Source of the DNA: Marinobacter guineae
GTDB taxonomy: Bacteria; Pseudomonadota; Gammaproteobacteria; Pseudomonadales; Oleiphilaceae
Direction of reading: 5' to 3'
DNA: 64,000 nucleotides
Assembly: GCF_002744735.1 (NCBI RefSeq)
Contig: NZ_KZ319339.1
Location: forward strand, 806,001-870,000
A model generated the notes under the pieces. The model was given only the letters and a program-made list of their open reading frames with translations. It was not told where the DNA came from and searched no databases. Each line of letters starts with the position of its first letter. Position 1 is the first letter of the stretch. Below are positions 46,475 through 55,837 of this stretch, piece by piece. Made by a program: the position numbers and the translations under genes.

Positions 46475-47329
46475 TCAGCGCCACTGCTCGGGTATGGCAT
46501 AACTGATGGTGAGGATGGAGCCGTCACGCTCGATTTCTATCTCCAACTGAGACTGGTCACGCCAGTTCTCAAGCAGGGCCTTGTCCTGATCAATATTGCC
46601 CAACCGCTGGCCATTGATGGCTGTAACCACATCACCGGCCTGCAGGTTGACGGCGTTCAGCATGGCGTTGGAGCCATCATACACATATCCGGACATGCCG
46701 CTGTTATCCACCGGGCTGAGTCCAAAGGGTGCAAGTGCCGCAATGCCCTGGCTATCAATCTGTTCACGGGCGTTGGCCAGAAACGCATCGGGAGAGGATT
46801 CTGCCGGCTCCGCCGCTACCTCTGCAACCAGGTCCGAAGACACCGATTCTTCAAAGGCCAGCGATTCATAACGCCCGCCCCTGCGTATCAGTACACGCCC
46901 CGGTTCAACCTCAGCGAGTTCTGCATTACCGGGCAACACCTCTCCCACCCGGTAATACGCTGTTTCACCATTGCTTCCAGCAACTATAGCACCGGAGTCC
47001 TCCGGACGCTGCGCAACCAGCACGCCTTCGAGCCTAAGTCTCAGGCGGGTTTCCGGTGCCGAACGGCGATCGGCCTCAGCGACCTCAATCGCCCGCTCTG
47101 AACGACCGAAAAAATCGTAGATGGCCATGGAGTCCGTCGCGCGGTTACCCATGGCCAGACTGCCTGAGCCCTCCGATACCGGTGCCCGGGGAACTGGCTT
47201 GTCGTCCCAGGCAATCAGCCAGGTAATCCGGGCCAAGACTACACCCAGGTAGAGCACCAACGCCACCAGCAGTAGATTCGCAATACTCCTGGAAATCCGG
47301 CTCTGGGCCTGGCCACTGAGCAGGGCCAT
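46475..47329 (-). CDS. gspC: GspC, type II secretion inner-membrane clamp protein
   Basis: A 284-aa protein linking the inner-membrane platform to the secretin. It has an N-terminal membrane helix (about 15-37, ANLLLVALVLYLGVVLARI), the HR domain (LRLRLEGVLVAQRPEDSGAIV, YRVGEVLPGNAEL), and a PDZ domain at the end (GLSPVDNSGMSGYVYDG, LQAGDVVTAINGQRL). The ATG at 47329 sits next to the gspN stop (TAGTATG), suggesting translational coupling; the longer frame from 47440 lies inside gspN. Confidence 0.92.
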   Translation of the reverse strand: MALLSGQAQSRISRSIANLLLVALVLYLGVVLARITWLIAWDDKPVPRAPVSEGSGSLAMGNRATDSMAIYDFFGRSERAIEVAEADRRSAPETRLRLRLEGVLVAQRPEDSGAIVAGSNGETAYYRVGEVLPGNAELAEVEPGRVLIRRGGRYESLAFEESVSSDLVAEVAAEPAESSPDAFLANAREQIDSQGIAALAPFGLSPVDNSGMSGYVYDGSNAMLNAVNLQAGDVVTAINGQRLGNIDQDKALLENWRDQSQLEIEIERDGSILTISYAIPEQWR

Positions 47330-47330
47330 A

Positions 47331-48131
47331 CTATCGTGCCCCCGGAACAAGCGGCTGCCGTACCCGGAACACAACGTCGCCCGGGCTTGCGGAGTCCGGC
47401 CAGGGCTGGCCAGCCAGATCCACCATGCGTTTGTAAACACGCAACTCCATCATCCCGTTCCAGGATATCGTCGCGTCCGCCGCCGGGCCTTCTCCACCCT
47501 GCTCTGCGACGGCCAGGGCAACACCACCCTGGCTGGTATCGACGGTATCCAGCGTCGCCTGCATCGGCGGGAATTCAGCCTGGCCCCGCTGATCGCCCAT
47601 GGGCCAGGTAACCAGCCCACCACCCCAGCGCCCGAGGCCTTCAGCCCGGGTGATCCGGTTGTCGGCCCAGGCCATCTCCAGCCGGTCGATAATCACCTCA
47701 CCCTCAATTATCGCGCCGCCACTCTGGCGGATAAGCTCCTCAAATTCAGCAACCGCCACTTGCCCGCGCGCATTCAGTCGGGCGCTGGCTGGCCACCCGA
47801 TCGTAACATCACCATTCAGCGAAGATTGTGACGATTCCACGGAAATCCGAAGCGGCAGCTCCAGGCTGGTAACTGAGGGCAGGTGCAGGCGCCAGTCCAC
47901 ACGCAGTGGAAAACCCGCAACGATCATTCCAGCCTCACCATCCCAAAGCCGTCCGGCCACCTGCCGGACCTGGATCTGGGCCGGCAACGGCACATGGGCA
48001 GACGCCTGCTGCCAGACCCAGCCGGCAGGTACCAGAAACACCAATGACAACAGATAAACCAGAGCGCCCAACAACAGCAGCAAAAACACCTTGCCTGGGC
48101 GGAGAAAAGACTTTGGTTCAGCGTCACTCAT
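47331..48131 (-). CDS. gspN: GspN, type II secretion protein N
   Basis: A 266-aa protein with one N-terminal membrane helix (about 15-37, VFLLLLLGALVYLLSLVFLVPAG) and a periplasmic body with the GspN motifs VRQVAGRLWDGEAGMIVAG and VDWRLHLPS. GspN is an accessory type II component found in only some systems. It starts the gspN-C-D group, with the next genes coupled. Nothing upstream except the groEL terminator on the same strand. Confidence 0.9.
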   Translation of the reverse strand: MSDAEPKSFLRPGKVFLLLLLGALVYLLSLVFLVPAGWVWQQASAHVPLPAQIQVRQVAGRLWDGEAGMIVAGFPLRVDWRLHLPSVTSLELPLRISVESSQSSLNGDVTIGWPASARLNARGQVAVAEFEELIRQSGGAIIEGEVIIDRLEMAWADNRITRAEGLGRWGGGLVTWPMGDQRGQAEFPPMQATLDTVDTSQGGVALAVAEQGGEGPAADATISWNGMMELRVYKRMVDLAGQPWPDSASPGDVVFRVRQPLVPGAR

Positions 48132-48203
48132 TCAGCTACACACAGAAAATGGACCGGAAGCCGAGTCTAGCAAAGGCATGGCGCAAGTTCATGACAAAAA
48201 AAC

Positions 48204-48242
48204 AAAAAACCCCGCGCCAGTGTGAACCAGCGCGGGGTTTTT
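48204..48242 (-). terminator. Rho-independent terminator of groESL
   Basis: CCCCGCGC/GCGCGGGG stem (48210-48217, 48230-48237) with flanking A6 and T5. On the minus strand it gives a T-run 24 nt after the groEL stop and stops read-through into gspN. Confidence 0.92.
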
Positions 48243-48265
48243 AAAGGGCCAGGATCAGGCCGGCA

Positions 48266-49936
<1,671 letters not shown>

Positions 49937-49996
49937 TTAAACCGAATTCGTTGAATCAATCGGAATAATAAGAGTTCGTGCCGGTCGCTTCCGCGA

Positions 49997-50284
49997 TCAC
50001 TCAAGCACGCCGTAGATGTCGTTCTCGCTCATAATCAGGAGCTCTTCACCGTCAACCTTTACGGTATTACCGGCGTACTGACCGAAAACCACGGTGTCAC
50101 CAACCTTGACCGCCAGTGCACGGGTTTCGCCGTTATCGAGGATACGGCCATTGCCCACGGCAATTACCTCACCCTGGGACGGCTTTTCCTTGGCGTTGCC
50201 CGGCAGCACGATGCCACCTGCAGTTTTCTCTTCTTCTTCCTTACGGCGCACGACAACACGATCGTGTAACGGACGAATTTTCAT
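49997..50284 (-). CDS. groES: GroES co-chaperonin
   Basis: A 95-aa lid of the GroEL chamber. Motifs: [14 protein letters not shown], the mobile loop [16 protein letters not shown], and the closing DIYGVLE. The ATG at 50284 gives standard length; the frame is open 34 codons upstream through the leader but with no GroES sequence. First gene of groESL. Confidence 0.98.
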   Translation of the reverse strand: MKIRPLHDRVVVRRKEEEEKTAGGIVLPGNAKEKPSQGEVIAVGNGRILDNGETRALAVKVGDTVVFGQYAGNTVKVDGEELLIMSENDIYGVLE

Positions 50285-50333
50285 CGCTCGATTTCTCCAA
50301 TAGCCAGATTGATGTGGCAATGACATTGTTGAT

Positions 50334-50364
50334 GTAGGTCGGATTAGCGAAGCGTAACCCGACA
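50334..50364. repeat. REP-like palindrome, GTAGGTCGGATTA type (copy 1)
   Basis: GTAGGTCGGATTAGCG followed by its imperfect complement (CGTAACCCGAC). Related copies are at 52111 and 55475. It sits in the groESL leader, between the sigma-32-type promoter and groES, so it should be transcribed. Confidence 0.75.
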
Positions 50365-50429
50365 AATTGCCCGGCTTGATAACCAACTGTTTTCAGTGGA
50401 AATCAGCCCGCAGCGAACTTGTGATACCT

Positions 50430-50458
50430 ATTTGGGGTAGCAGGTAGGGGTTTTCAAC
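50430..50458 (-). promoter_or_regulatory. Sigma-32 (heat-shock) promoter candidate for groESL
   Basis: On the minus strand: GTTGAAA, 14 nt, CCCCAAAT, against consensus CTTGAAA-N11-16-CCCCATNT. One mismatch in each box. It lies about 146 nt before groES. Confidence 0.75.
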
Positions 50459-50477
50459 ACCCCAAGACAAAAATTTT

Positions 50478-51026
50478 TCACTTTTTTTCGATGCGATCAC
50501 GATCGGATTCCGTTTCGTCCCGGAATTCACCTTCGATAATGTCGCCATTGCTATCCCGGTCAAACGGCCGCTGGCTGCCAAAGGGATTCTCCCGACCACC
50601 AAACGGATCCTGACCGAACGGATTCGAGCCCCCGCCAGCGCGGAAAAAGAAGCTCTGGCTCCGGCTCTGACCAGCCACGACCATGCGCTTGAGAGCCTGG
50701 GCAGCAAGCCAGTGACGGGTTCCCGGAATCAGGCATAAGAAACCAACGGTATCGGTAATAAAGCCCGGAGTCAGCAACAAGGCACCACCAACGGCGAGGA
50801 TCAGCCCCTCGGCAACCTCTTTGGCGGGCAGTTCACCACTGTTCAGCCGCTGATTGGCCCTCAGCAATGTTGCCAGACCCTGCTGGCGCAAAAGCCAGGC
50901 ACCGATAACAGCGGTCAGTAACACCAGCCCGACGGTGTTTAAAACACCAATCATGCCGCCAACCTTGATCAACACCGCCATCTCGGCGATCGGCATGATA
51001 ATAAATAGAAACAGGAACACAGACAT
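50478..51026 (-). CDS. fxsA: FxsA family inner-membrane protein
   Basis: A 182-aa membrane protein of the FxsA family (its E. coli member affects F-plasmid exclusion of phage T7). Two to three helices: 2-18 (VFLFLFIIMPIAEMAVLI), 22-45 (VGGMIGVLNTVGLVLLTAVIGAWLL) and 70-95 (GLILAVGGALLLTPGFITDTVGF, a family signature). The hydrophilic C-terminus is rich in Gly/Asn/Arg. It lies directly upstream of groESL on the same strand. Confidence 0.92.
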   Translation of the reverse strand: MSVFLFLFIIMPIAEMAVLIKVGGMIGVLNTVGLVLLTAVIGAWLLRQQGLATLLRANQRLNSGELPAKEVAEGLILAVGGALLLTPGFITDTVGFLCLIPGTRHWLAAQALKRMVVAGQSRSQSFFFRAGGGSNPFGQDPFGGRENPFGSQRPFDRDSNGDIIEGEFRDETESDRDRIEKK

Positions 51027-51117
51027 CAGGCCCTCGCGGTCTGAATAGGAATTTCAGAAGGTCTGGTATACTCGCAGCCCTTCAGTTTTTAACAAGAAGC
51101 CACTCACATGGCTCGTC

Positions 51118-51237
51118 GCACCAGTGGCACCGGGCCTCCGTGGAATGTTGGAGGCCAGGGATGGCCGGAAACAAGCGTACATGGACGTACTCGCAGCGGT
51201 TCCACGGAGGCCCGGTGTCACTGGTGCCTGCACCCAA
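51118..51237. repeat. Palindromic element, copy E
   Basis: Arms 51118-51145 and 51200-51227 are inverted repeats of 28 nt with one G-T mismatch. The 54-nt core (51146-51199) has GGCCAGGGATGGCC and GTACATGGACGTAC; in the second stem both strands differ from copy B in a compensating way. CTGCACCCAA follows the right arm directly. It lies between fxsA and the SDR gene, upstream of both. Confidence 0.9.
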
Positions 51238-51308
51238 GCCTGGAAGGCAGAGGTCAGTCAGACGCATAGCAACCATCAACCACCTGATTACAGTAGTTAG
51301 GGCAAAAC

Positions 51309-52070
51309 ATGAAACTTCAAGATTCCGTGATTGCAATTACCGGCGGCGGCCAGGGTCTGGGCCGTGCCATGGCCGAATATCTTGCCGCCAAAGGCGCAAA
51401 AATAGCGCTCATTGACCTGATGCCGGACAAACTGGACGAAGCCGTCGCCGCCTGCAAAGCCGCCGGTTCAGACGCCAGACGCTACGTCTGCAACGTCGCC
51501 AAGGAAGAAGACGTTGAAAAAACCTTTGACGCCATCGTCAAAGATTTTGGCCATCTCAATGGCCTGGTGAACAATGCCGGCATCCTCCGGGACGGCCTGC
51601 TGGTCAAAGTGAAAGACGGCAAAGTCGAGCGCCGCATGGAACTGTCCCAGTGGCAGGCCGTTATTGACGTCAACCTCACCGGCGTATTCCTCTGCGGCCG
51701 CGAAGCCGCCACCCAGATGATCAGGAACGACGACCGGGGAGTAATCATCAACATCGCCTCCATCTCCCGCGCCGGCAACATGGGGCAGAGCAATTATTCC
51801 GCCGCCAAGGCCGGCGTCTCCGCCCTGGTTCCGGTCTGGGCCAAGGAACTGGCCCGCTACGGCATTCGCTGCGCCGGCATCGCTCCGGGTTTCATCGAAA
51901 CCGAAATGACCGCCTCCATGAAACCGGAAGCCCTGGAAAAAATGACCGCCAGCATCCCCCTCAAACGCATGGGCAAGCCAGAAGAAATCGCCTCAGCGGC
52001 GGCGTTTATCTTTGAGAACGACTATGTGTCCGGGCGGGTGATTGAGGTGGATGGGGCTCTCAGGCTCTGA
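51309..52070 (+). CDS. SDR oxidoreductase, FabG-like
   Basis: A 253-aa short-chain dehydrogenase/reductase. NAD(P)-binding [24 protein letters not shown], and catalytic Ser/Tyr/Lys in [20 protein letters not shown]. Resembles 3-oxoacyl-ACP reductases. No fatty-acid synthesis genes adjoin it, so a more specific substrate is possible. It is downstream of palindromic element E. Confidence 0.9.
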   Translation: MKLQDSVIAITGGGQGLGRAMAEYLAAKGAKIALIDLMPDKLDEAVAACKAAGSDARRYVCNVAKEEDVEKTFDAIVKDFGHLNGLVNNAGILRDGLLVKVKDGKVERRMELSQWQAVIDVNLTGVFLCGREAATQMIRNDDRGVIINIASISRAGNMGQSNYSAAKAGVSALVPVWAKELARYGIRCAGIAPGFIETEMTASMKPEALEKMTASIPLKRMGKPEEIASAAAFIFENDYVSGRVIEVDGALRL

Positions 52071-52110
52071 CAATGCACTCGGGGTCTCAGCCTCGTGCTG
52101 AAGATCTCCT

Positions 52111-52147
52111 TGTCGGATTACGACTCTTTGAGCCTGATCCGACCTAC
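52111..52147. repeat. REP-like palindrome, GTAGGTCGGATTA type (copy 2, degenerate)
   Basis: Starts TGTCGGATTACGAC and ends GATCCGACCTAC, the two outer halves of the palindrome with a changed centre. Its end overlaps the stop codon of the alkyltransferase-like gene at 52144. Confidence 0.6.
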
Positions 52148-52455
52148 GGTTGCCATTGGAATCGACGCATTGGGACGCGACCGTTGGTGACCTCTACGCC
52201 CTCACGCTTCAGTCTGCCAACCTGAGTTTCGTAGGCATGGGAGCCTTCGGGGAAGGCGATCTGGCCGTTGCTGCGGATAACCCGGAACCAAGGCACCGAA
52301 TGGCCGGCAGGCAACTTGCCCAAAGCCCGGCCTATGTAACGAGCCTGTCGGCCAAGGCCGGCCATTTCTGCAACCTGACCGTAACTGACCACCCTGCCCT
52401 CAGGAACCGCCAGAACGACTTGCCAGATTTTCTGGTCTTTGGTGGGTTCGGACAT
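52144..52455 (-). CDS. Alkyltransferase-like protein (ATL, MGMT family)
   Basis: A 103-aa homologue of the DNA-binding domain of O6-alkylguanine transferase. The active-site PCHR motif is changed to PWFR (VPWFRVIRSNG), so the protein cannot accept an alkyl group. ATLs bind alkylated guanine and hand it to nucleotide excision repair. The DNA-recognition helix region is RVVSYGQVAEMAGLGRQARYIGRAL. The PWFR form differs from the more usual PWHR. Confidence 0.93.
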   Translation of the reverse strand: MSEPTKDQKIWQVVLAVPEGRVVSYGQVAEMAGLGRQARYIGRALGKLPAGHSVPWFRVIRSNGQIAFPEGSHAYETQVGRLKREGVEVTNGRVPMRRFQWQP

Positions 52456-52471
52456 CTCGCCTCCTGAAATC

Positions 52472-52516
52472 GGGGTCGGATGAACTTTTCATCTGACCCC
52501 ATCTTCATCTGACCCC
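52472..52516. repeat. REP-like hairpin, GGGGTCAGATGAA type (copy 2 plus extra half)
   Basis: A full hairpin at 52472-52500 (one change, GGGGTCGGATGAA) followed by a second right half at 52504-52516. It overlaps the 3' end of the AmpG-like gene and supplies its last codons and stop. Confidence 0.85.
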
Positions 52517-53823
52517 TGCTCATGCTGCGGCGCCAAAGCATCCAGGCGCTTGCCCTGGCGGATCATGAACATGGCCAACAGAACCGCCGGCACGCCCATA
52601 ATCGCAGAGACCAGGAAGAACTCCGCATAACCGAACCCGGCTACCACAATGCCGGAGAACCCACCGAGAAACTTACCCGGCAAGGTCATCAGGGAGCTGA
52701 ACAGCGCGTACTGAGTCGCCGTAAACGAGGCACTGGTCATGCTCGATAGCCAGGCAATCAACGCCACATTGGCAATACCGCCACTCAGGTTATCGGCACT
52801 GACCACCGCCGCCAGCGTAACCAGATTGGGCGGATACTGAGCCAGCAGAACGAACAAAAGGTTGGTGGCCGCTGTCATGATGGCGCCCAGCAACAGAATG
52901 CGCCGCACGCCATAGCGAACCACCATCACGCCCCCCATCAGTGAACCCGCGATGGTCATGAAGAAACCGAAAATCTTGGTAACGTCCGCGACCTCGGTTT
53001 TGCTGAAACCCATGAAATCCAGATAGAACGGATTGGCCATCACCCCCATGGCAATGTCCGCAATCCGGTACACCGCCACCATCAAAAGGATGGCGATGGA
53101 CAGTTCCTTGTAGCGGCGGAAGAAATCCAGAAACGGACCGGCAACGGCAGCATAGAACCAGCCAATCAGCCGCGCCAGCCGTGGATTGAGATGGGTTCGC
53201 TTGCTGGCTTCCTGCTCAATCTTGTGGGCAATGTCCTGAGCCGCGACAAAGTGGTTCACCCGGGGCTCACGCACAATCAGAACTGTCAGCGCGCCAACGC
53301 CCACCAGAGCCGCCATCACCTCATAGGACACCCGCCAGGACCAGAACTCGGCCAGGTAAAGAGCGCCGGCACCGGCCACCAGCAGGGCCAACCGATAGCC
53401 AAAGATATAGGTAGCCGCCAGGGCCGCCTGGAGACGCTCCTCGGCAATCTCAATGCGGTAGGCATCAATGGCCACATCCTGGGTGGCGGAGGAGAATGCC
53501 ACCAGCAATCCACAAAGGGCCATCATTTCCGGCGCAGCGATGGCGTCCACATGGGCCATCAGGTATAGGCCCGTAGCGATGCCAACCTGCGCGAAAATAA
53601 TCCAGCTCCGGCGTTTGCCTAACAGCCGGTCCAGCAATGGCAGTTTCAGGCGATCCACCACCGGGGCCCAGAACACCTTGATGGAATAAGTAATTCCGAG
53701 CCAACTGAAGAACCCAATGGTGGCCGTTTCCACCCCCACATCCGCCAACCGGGCGTTCAGGGTGGAAAACACCAGCAAAAACGGCAAACCGGCGGAAAAG
53801 CCCAGGAACAGCAGGGCAATCAC
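52489..53823 (-). CDS. ampG: AmpG-like MFS permease
   Basis: Major-facilitator transporter of the AmpG type, which imports muropeptides for peptidoglycan recycling. From the GTG at 53823 it has 444 aa and about 12 helices; LLFLGFSAGLPFLLVFSTL and the substrate region SWLGITYSIKVFWAPVVDRL are characteristic. The conserved residues just before the GTG (TLYTYTRWQ) are in frame, so the true start is probably upstream. No ATG, GTG or TTG exists before the yajQ stop; an ATC at 53886 has GGAGG 7 nt before it. The last eight residues are encoded by the REP-like hairpin at 52472-52516. Confidence 0.88.
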   Translation of the reverse strand: MIALLFLGFSAGLPFLLVFSTLNARLADVGVETATIGFFSWLGITYSIKVFWAPVVDRLKLPLLDRLLGKRRSWIIFAQVGIATGLYLMAHVDAIAAPEMMALCGLLVAFSSATQDVAIDAYRIEIAEERLQAALAATYIFGYRLALLVAGAGALYLAEFWSWRVSYEVMAALVGVGALTVLIVREPRVNHFVAAQDIAHKIEQEASKRTHLNPRLARLIGWFYAAVAGPFLDFFRRYKELSIAILLMVAVYRIADIAMGVMANPFYLDFMGFSKTEVADVTKIFGFFMTIAGSLMGGVMVVRYGVRRILLLGAIMTAATNLLFVLLAQYPPNLVTLAAVVSADNLSGGIANVALIAWLSSMTSASFTATQYALFSSLMTLPGKFLGGFSGIVVAGFGYAEFFLVSAIMGVPAVLLAMFMIRQGKRLDALAPQHEQGSDEDGVR

Positions 53824-53901
53824 CTGCCAGCGGGTGTAGGTGTAGAGCGTGTCCCGGATCAGGGTCAGGCGGGTGCCGTTTACGATGGTGAAGCCTCCGG
53901 G

Positions 53902-54384
53902 TCAGTCGCGAAAATTGTTGAACTGCAGCGGGATATCCAGCTCGGTTTCGCGGAGCATGGCAATGGCGGTTTGCAGATCATCCCGCTTCTTGCCGGTTAC
54001 CCGAACCTTGTCACCCTGGATGCTGGCCTGCACTTTCAGTTTGGCGTCCTTGATCATCTTCACGATCTTCTTCGCCATATCGGTTTCAATACCCTGCTTC
54101 AGCAGCAGATGCTGTTTTACCAGCTTGCCGGATTTGCTTTCACCGTCTTCAGACAAGGCCCGGGCGTCGATTTTGCGCTTGGCGAAGGCCATTCGCAGCA
54201 TGTCCATCAGCTGTTCCAGCTGAAACTCCTGCTCCGCACTGATGGTAATGCCCTTGTCATCGTGCTCGATATTCGCTTCCACGTTCTTGAAATCCCAGCG
54301 GGTGGCCAGGTCTTTCCTGGCCTGATCCACCGCATTGGTGACTTCGTGCATATCAATTTCTGAAACAATGTCAAAAGACGGCAT
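53902..54384 (-). CDS. yajQ: YajQ family c-di-GMP-binding protein
   Basis: A 160-aa member of the YajQ/DUF520 family, nucleotide-binding proteins of which some bind c-di-GMP and act as transcription co-regulators. N-terminus [20 protein letters not shown] and the repeats KNVEANIE and [24 protein letters not shown] match the family. The ATG at 54384 gives standard length; the frame extends upstream without resemblance. The AmpG-like gene follows in the same frame. Divergent from the response-regulator gene at 54497. Confidence 0.95.
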   Translation of the reverse strand: MPSFDIVSEIDMHEVTNAVDQARKDLATRWDFKNVEANIEHDDKGITISAEQEFQLEQLMDMLRMAFAKRKIDARALSEDGESKSGKLVKQHLLLKQGIETDMAKKIVKMIKDAKLKVQASIQGDKVRVTGKKRDDLQTAIAMLRETELDIPLQFNNFRD

Positions 54385-54496
54385 GGTCGTTATTCTCCAA
54401 CAGGGTAAGCAGGTATACTTCTTCAATTTGCAGGGGATGATACCAACCCCCGGCAACTCCCGCATCTGACAATGGACTGGTAAAAAGAAGATAACA

Positions 54497-55468
54497 ATGC
54501 CGAATCTGGACCTTCCCATACTCGTAGTAGACGACGCGAAATTCAGCAGTATGGTTGTTGGACGCACCCTGCGAAAGGCCGGGTATCGCGACGTACGCAT
54601 CGTCAACAATGCACCGGAAGCCCTTGAGCTGATTGAACAGCGACCGGTGAGCGTACTGATCGCCGACTGGCTGATGCCGGAAATGGATGGGCTGGAACTG
54701 ACCGACCAGGTTCGCCAGCAGGACGAGCAGAACAACCACTATACCTATGTAATCCTGCTCACCGCCCGGGAAAGCGTAGAAGCACTCTCAGAAGCCTTCG
54801 ACCGCGGCGTGGATGACTTCATCTACAAGTCCGACATGACCAAACAGCTGATCCCCCGCATTTTTGCGGCAGATCGAATGGCAGACCGGCAGAACACCCT
54901 GCTGCGGGCCAACTCCCTGCTTATCGAGAACAACCGGGAGCTGGAATCCACCAACATCATCGATCTGGAAACCGGCCTCTGCAACAGCAAATACGGTCGG
55001 GAGCGGCTGACCAAAATGCTGCGCCACGCCGAATCCCGTGGCGGCTGTTCCGCATACGTGTTGTGCGGCATCCGGAACTGGCAGGAGCTGAAACGCAAAT
55101 ACCCGCCCACGGTAATGAGTGAACTCGCCATCGGCATCGCCCGCCGGCTGAGCACCCTGATCCGCCCGATCGACGCCCTGTGCCGAGTGGGCGACAACCA
55201 GTACGCCCTCATCGCGTATTTTCCGAACAGTGACCATTGCACCACCACCGCGTTCCGGCGCGTGTTCGACGGCATCAACCACAAAGCCCTGAAAACCACC
55301 GCCGGTTATATTTCCGTCGAGGCAGGCATGGTGCTGTGCAAGGCGGACGCCCAAAACGGCACACCCTCAATACAGGATATGGAGCGGGCCGCGGTTCAGG
55401 GGTTGGTGGATGCCTATGATACCCGCCGGTTTACCGAAACCGCGCCGGATGTCAGTGCAACGGCCTGA
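54497..55468 (+). CDS. Response regulator with degenerate GGDEF domain
   Basis: A 323-aa protein: CheY-like receiver (1-125) with phospho-acceptor D57 ([12 protein letters not shown]), then a GGDEF-like domain (about 155-310) in which the signature is GDNQY ([13 protein letters not shown]). The catalytic motif is lost and no inhibitory RxxD or allosteric site stands out. It cannot be an active diguanylate cyclase as drawn; it may bind a nucleotide or a partner when phosphorylated. No kinase gene adjoins it. Divergent from yajQ. Confidence 0.88.
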   Translation: MPNLDLPILVVDDAKFSSMVVGRTLRKAGYRDVRIVNNAPEALELIEQRPVSVLIADWLMPEMDGLELTDQVRQQDEQNNHYTYVILLTARESVEALSEAFDRGVDDFIYKSDMTKQLIPRIFAADRMADRQNTLLRANSLLIENNRELESTNIIDLETGLCNSKYGRERLTKMLRHAESRGGCSAYVLCGIRNWQELKRKYPPTVMSELAIGIARRLSTLIRPIDALCRVGDNQYALIAYFPNSDHCTTTAFRRVFDGINHKALKTTAGYISVEAGMVLCKADAQNGTPSIQDMERAAVQGLVDAYDTRRFTETAPDVSATA

Positions 55469-55474
55469 CGATTT

Positions 55475-55501
55475 TGTCGGATTACGCTGCGCTAATTCGA
55501 C
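55475..55501. repeat. REP-like palindrome, GTAGGTCGGATTA type (copy 3)
   Basis: TGTCGGATTACGC, 3-nt loop, then GCTAATTCGAC: an imperfect hairpin of the same family as 50334. It begins 6 nt after the response-regulator stop. Confidence 0.7.
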
Positions 55502-55559
55502 ACTCGCACCCAGCACCGCCCCATCACATTCGGTAACACTGATACACACTTCACAAACA

Positions 55560-55746
55560 GACAGCCAGAGGCGAAAGCCCTATTCTGCAATTGTGGATTC
55601 AAGCAGTATCCACCCATGGCGGGGGAGCCGTGCAGTACCTCCGCCGCACTATGGGAAGGTTGATCCACAGAATTAACGAATTTTTCAGGCAATTTCGTTC
55701 TTTCCTTGTTTTTCAGGCCAGCTTTCTAGCTGGCCTTTTTATTTTT
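55560..55746 (+). ncRNA. Candidate small RNA with its own terminator
   Basis: The 369-nt gap between the response regulator and the AraC gene (55469-55837) holds no ORF but several stem-loops in series: GTGGAT/ATCCAC (55593-55598, 55608-55613), an 8-bp GGCGG...CCGCC stem (55618-55625, 55638-55645), and a strong terminator (55715-55746). GGA triplets at loops or single-stranded spots (TGGATTC, GGGGGAG, TGGGAAG) resemble CsrA/RsmA sites, though I cannot show this is an RsmY/Z type RNA. No clear promoter was found, so it may be the 3' leader of the upstream transcript. Confidence 0.35.
55715..55746 (+). terminator. Rho-independent terminator before the AraC gene
   Basis: AGGCCAGC, 6-nt loop, GCTGGCCT, then a run of T. 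It ends either the response-regulator transcript or the candidate small RNA, 90 nt before the AraC gene. Confidence 0.9.
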
Positions 55747-55837
55747 ACCACTTATTTTTCCAACCCGCCGCTCAGACTCTTCTGCACAAGTTCCGTTATA
55801 CTCCGCCTATAACGACTCCAAAAACAGTGCTGTAACC

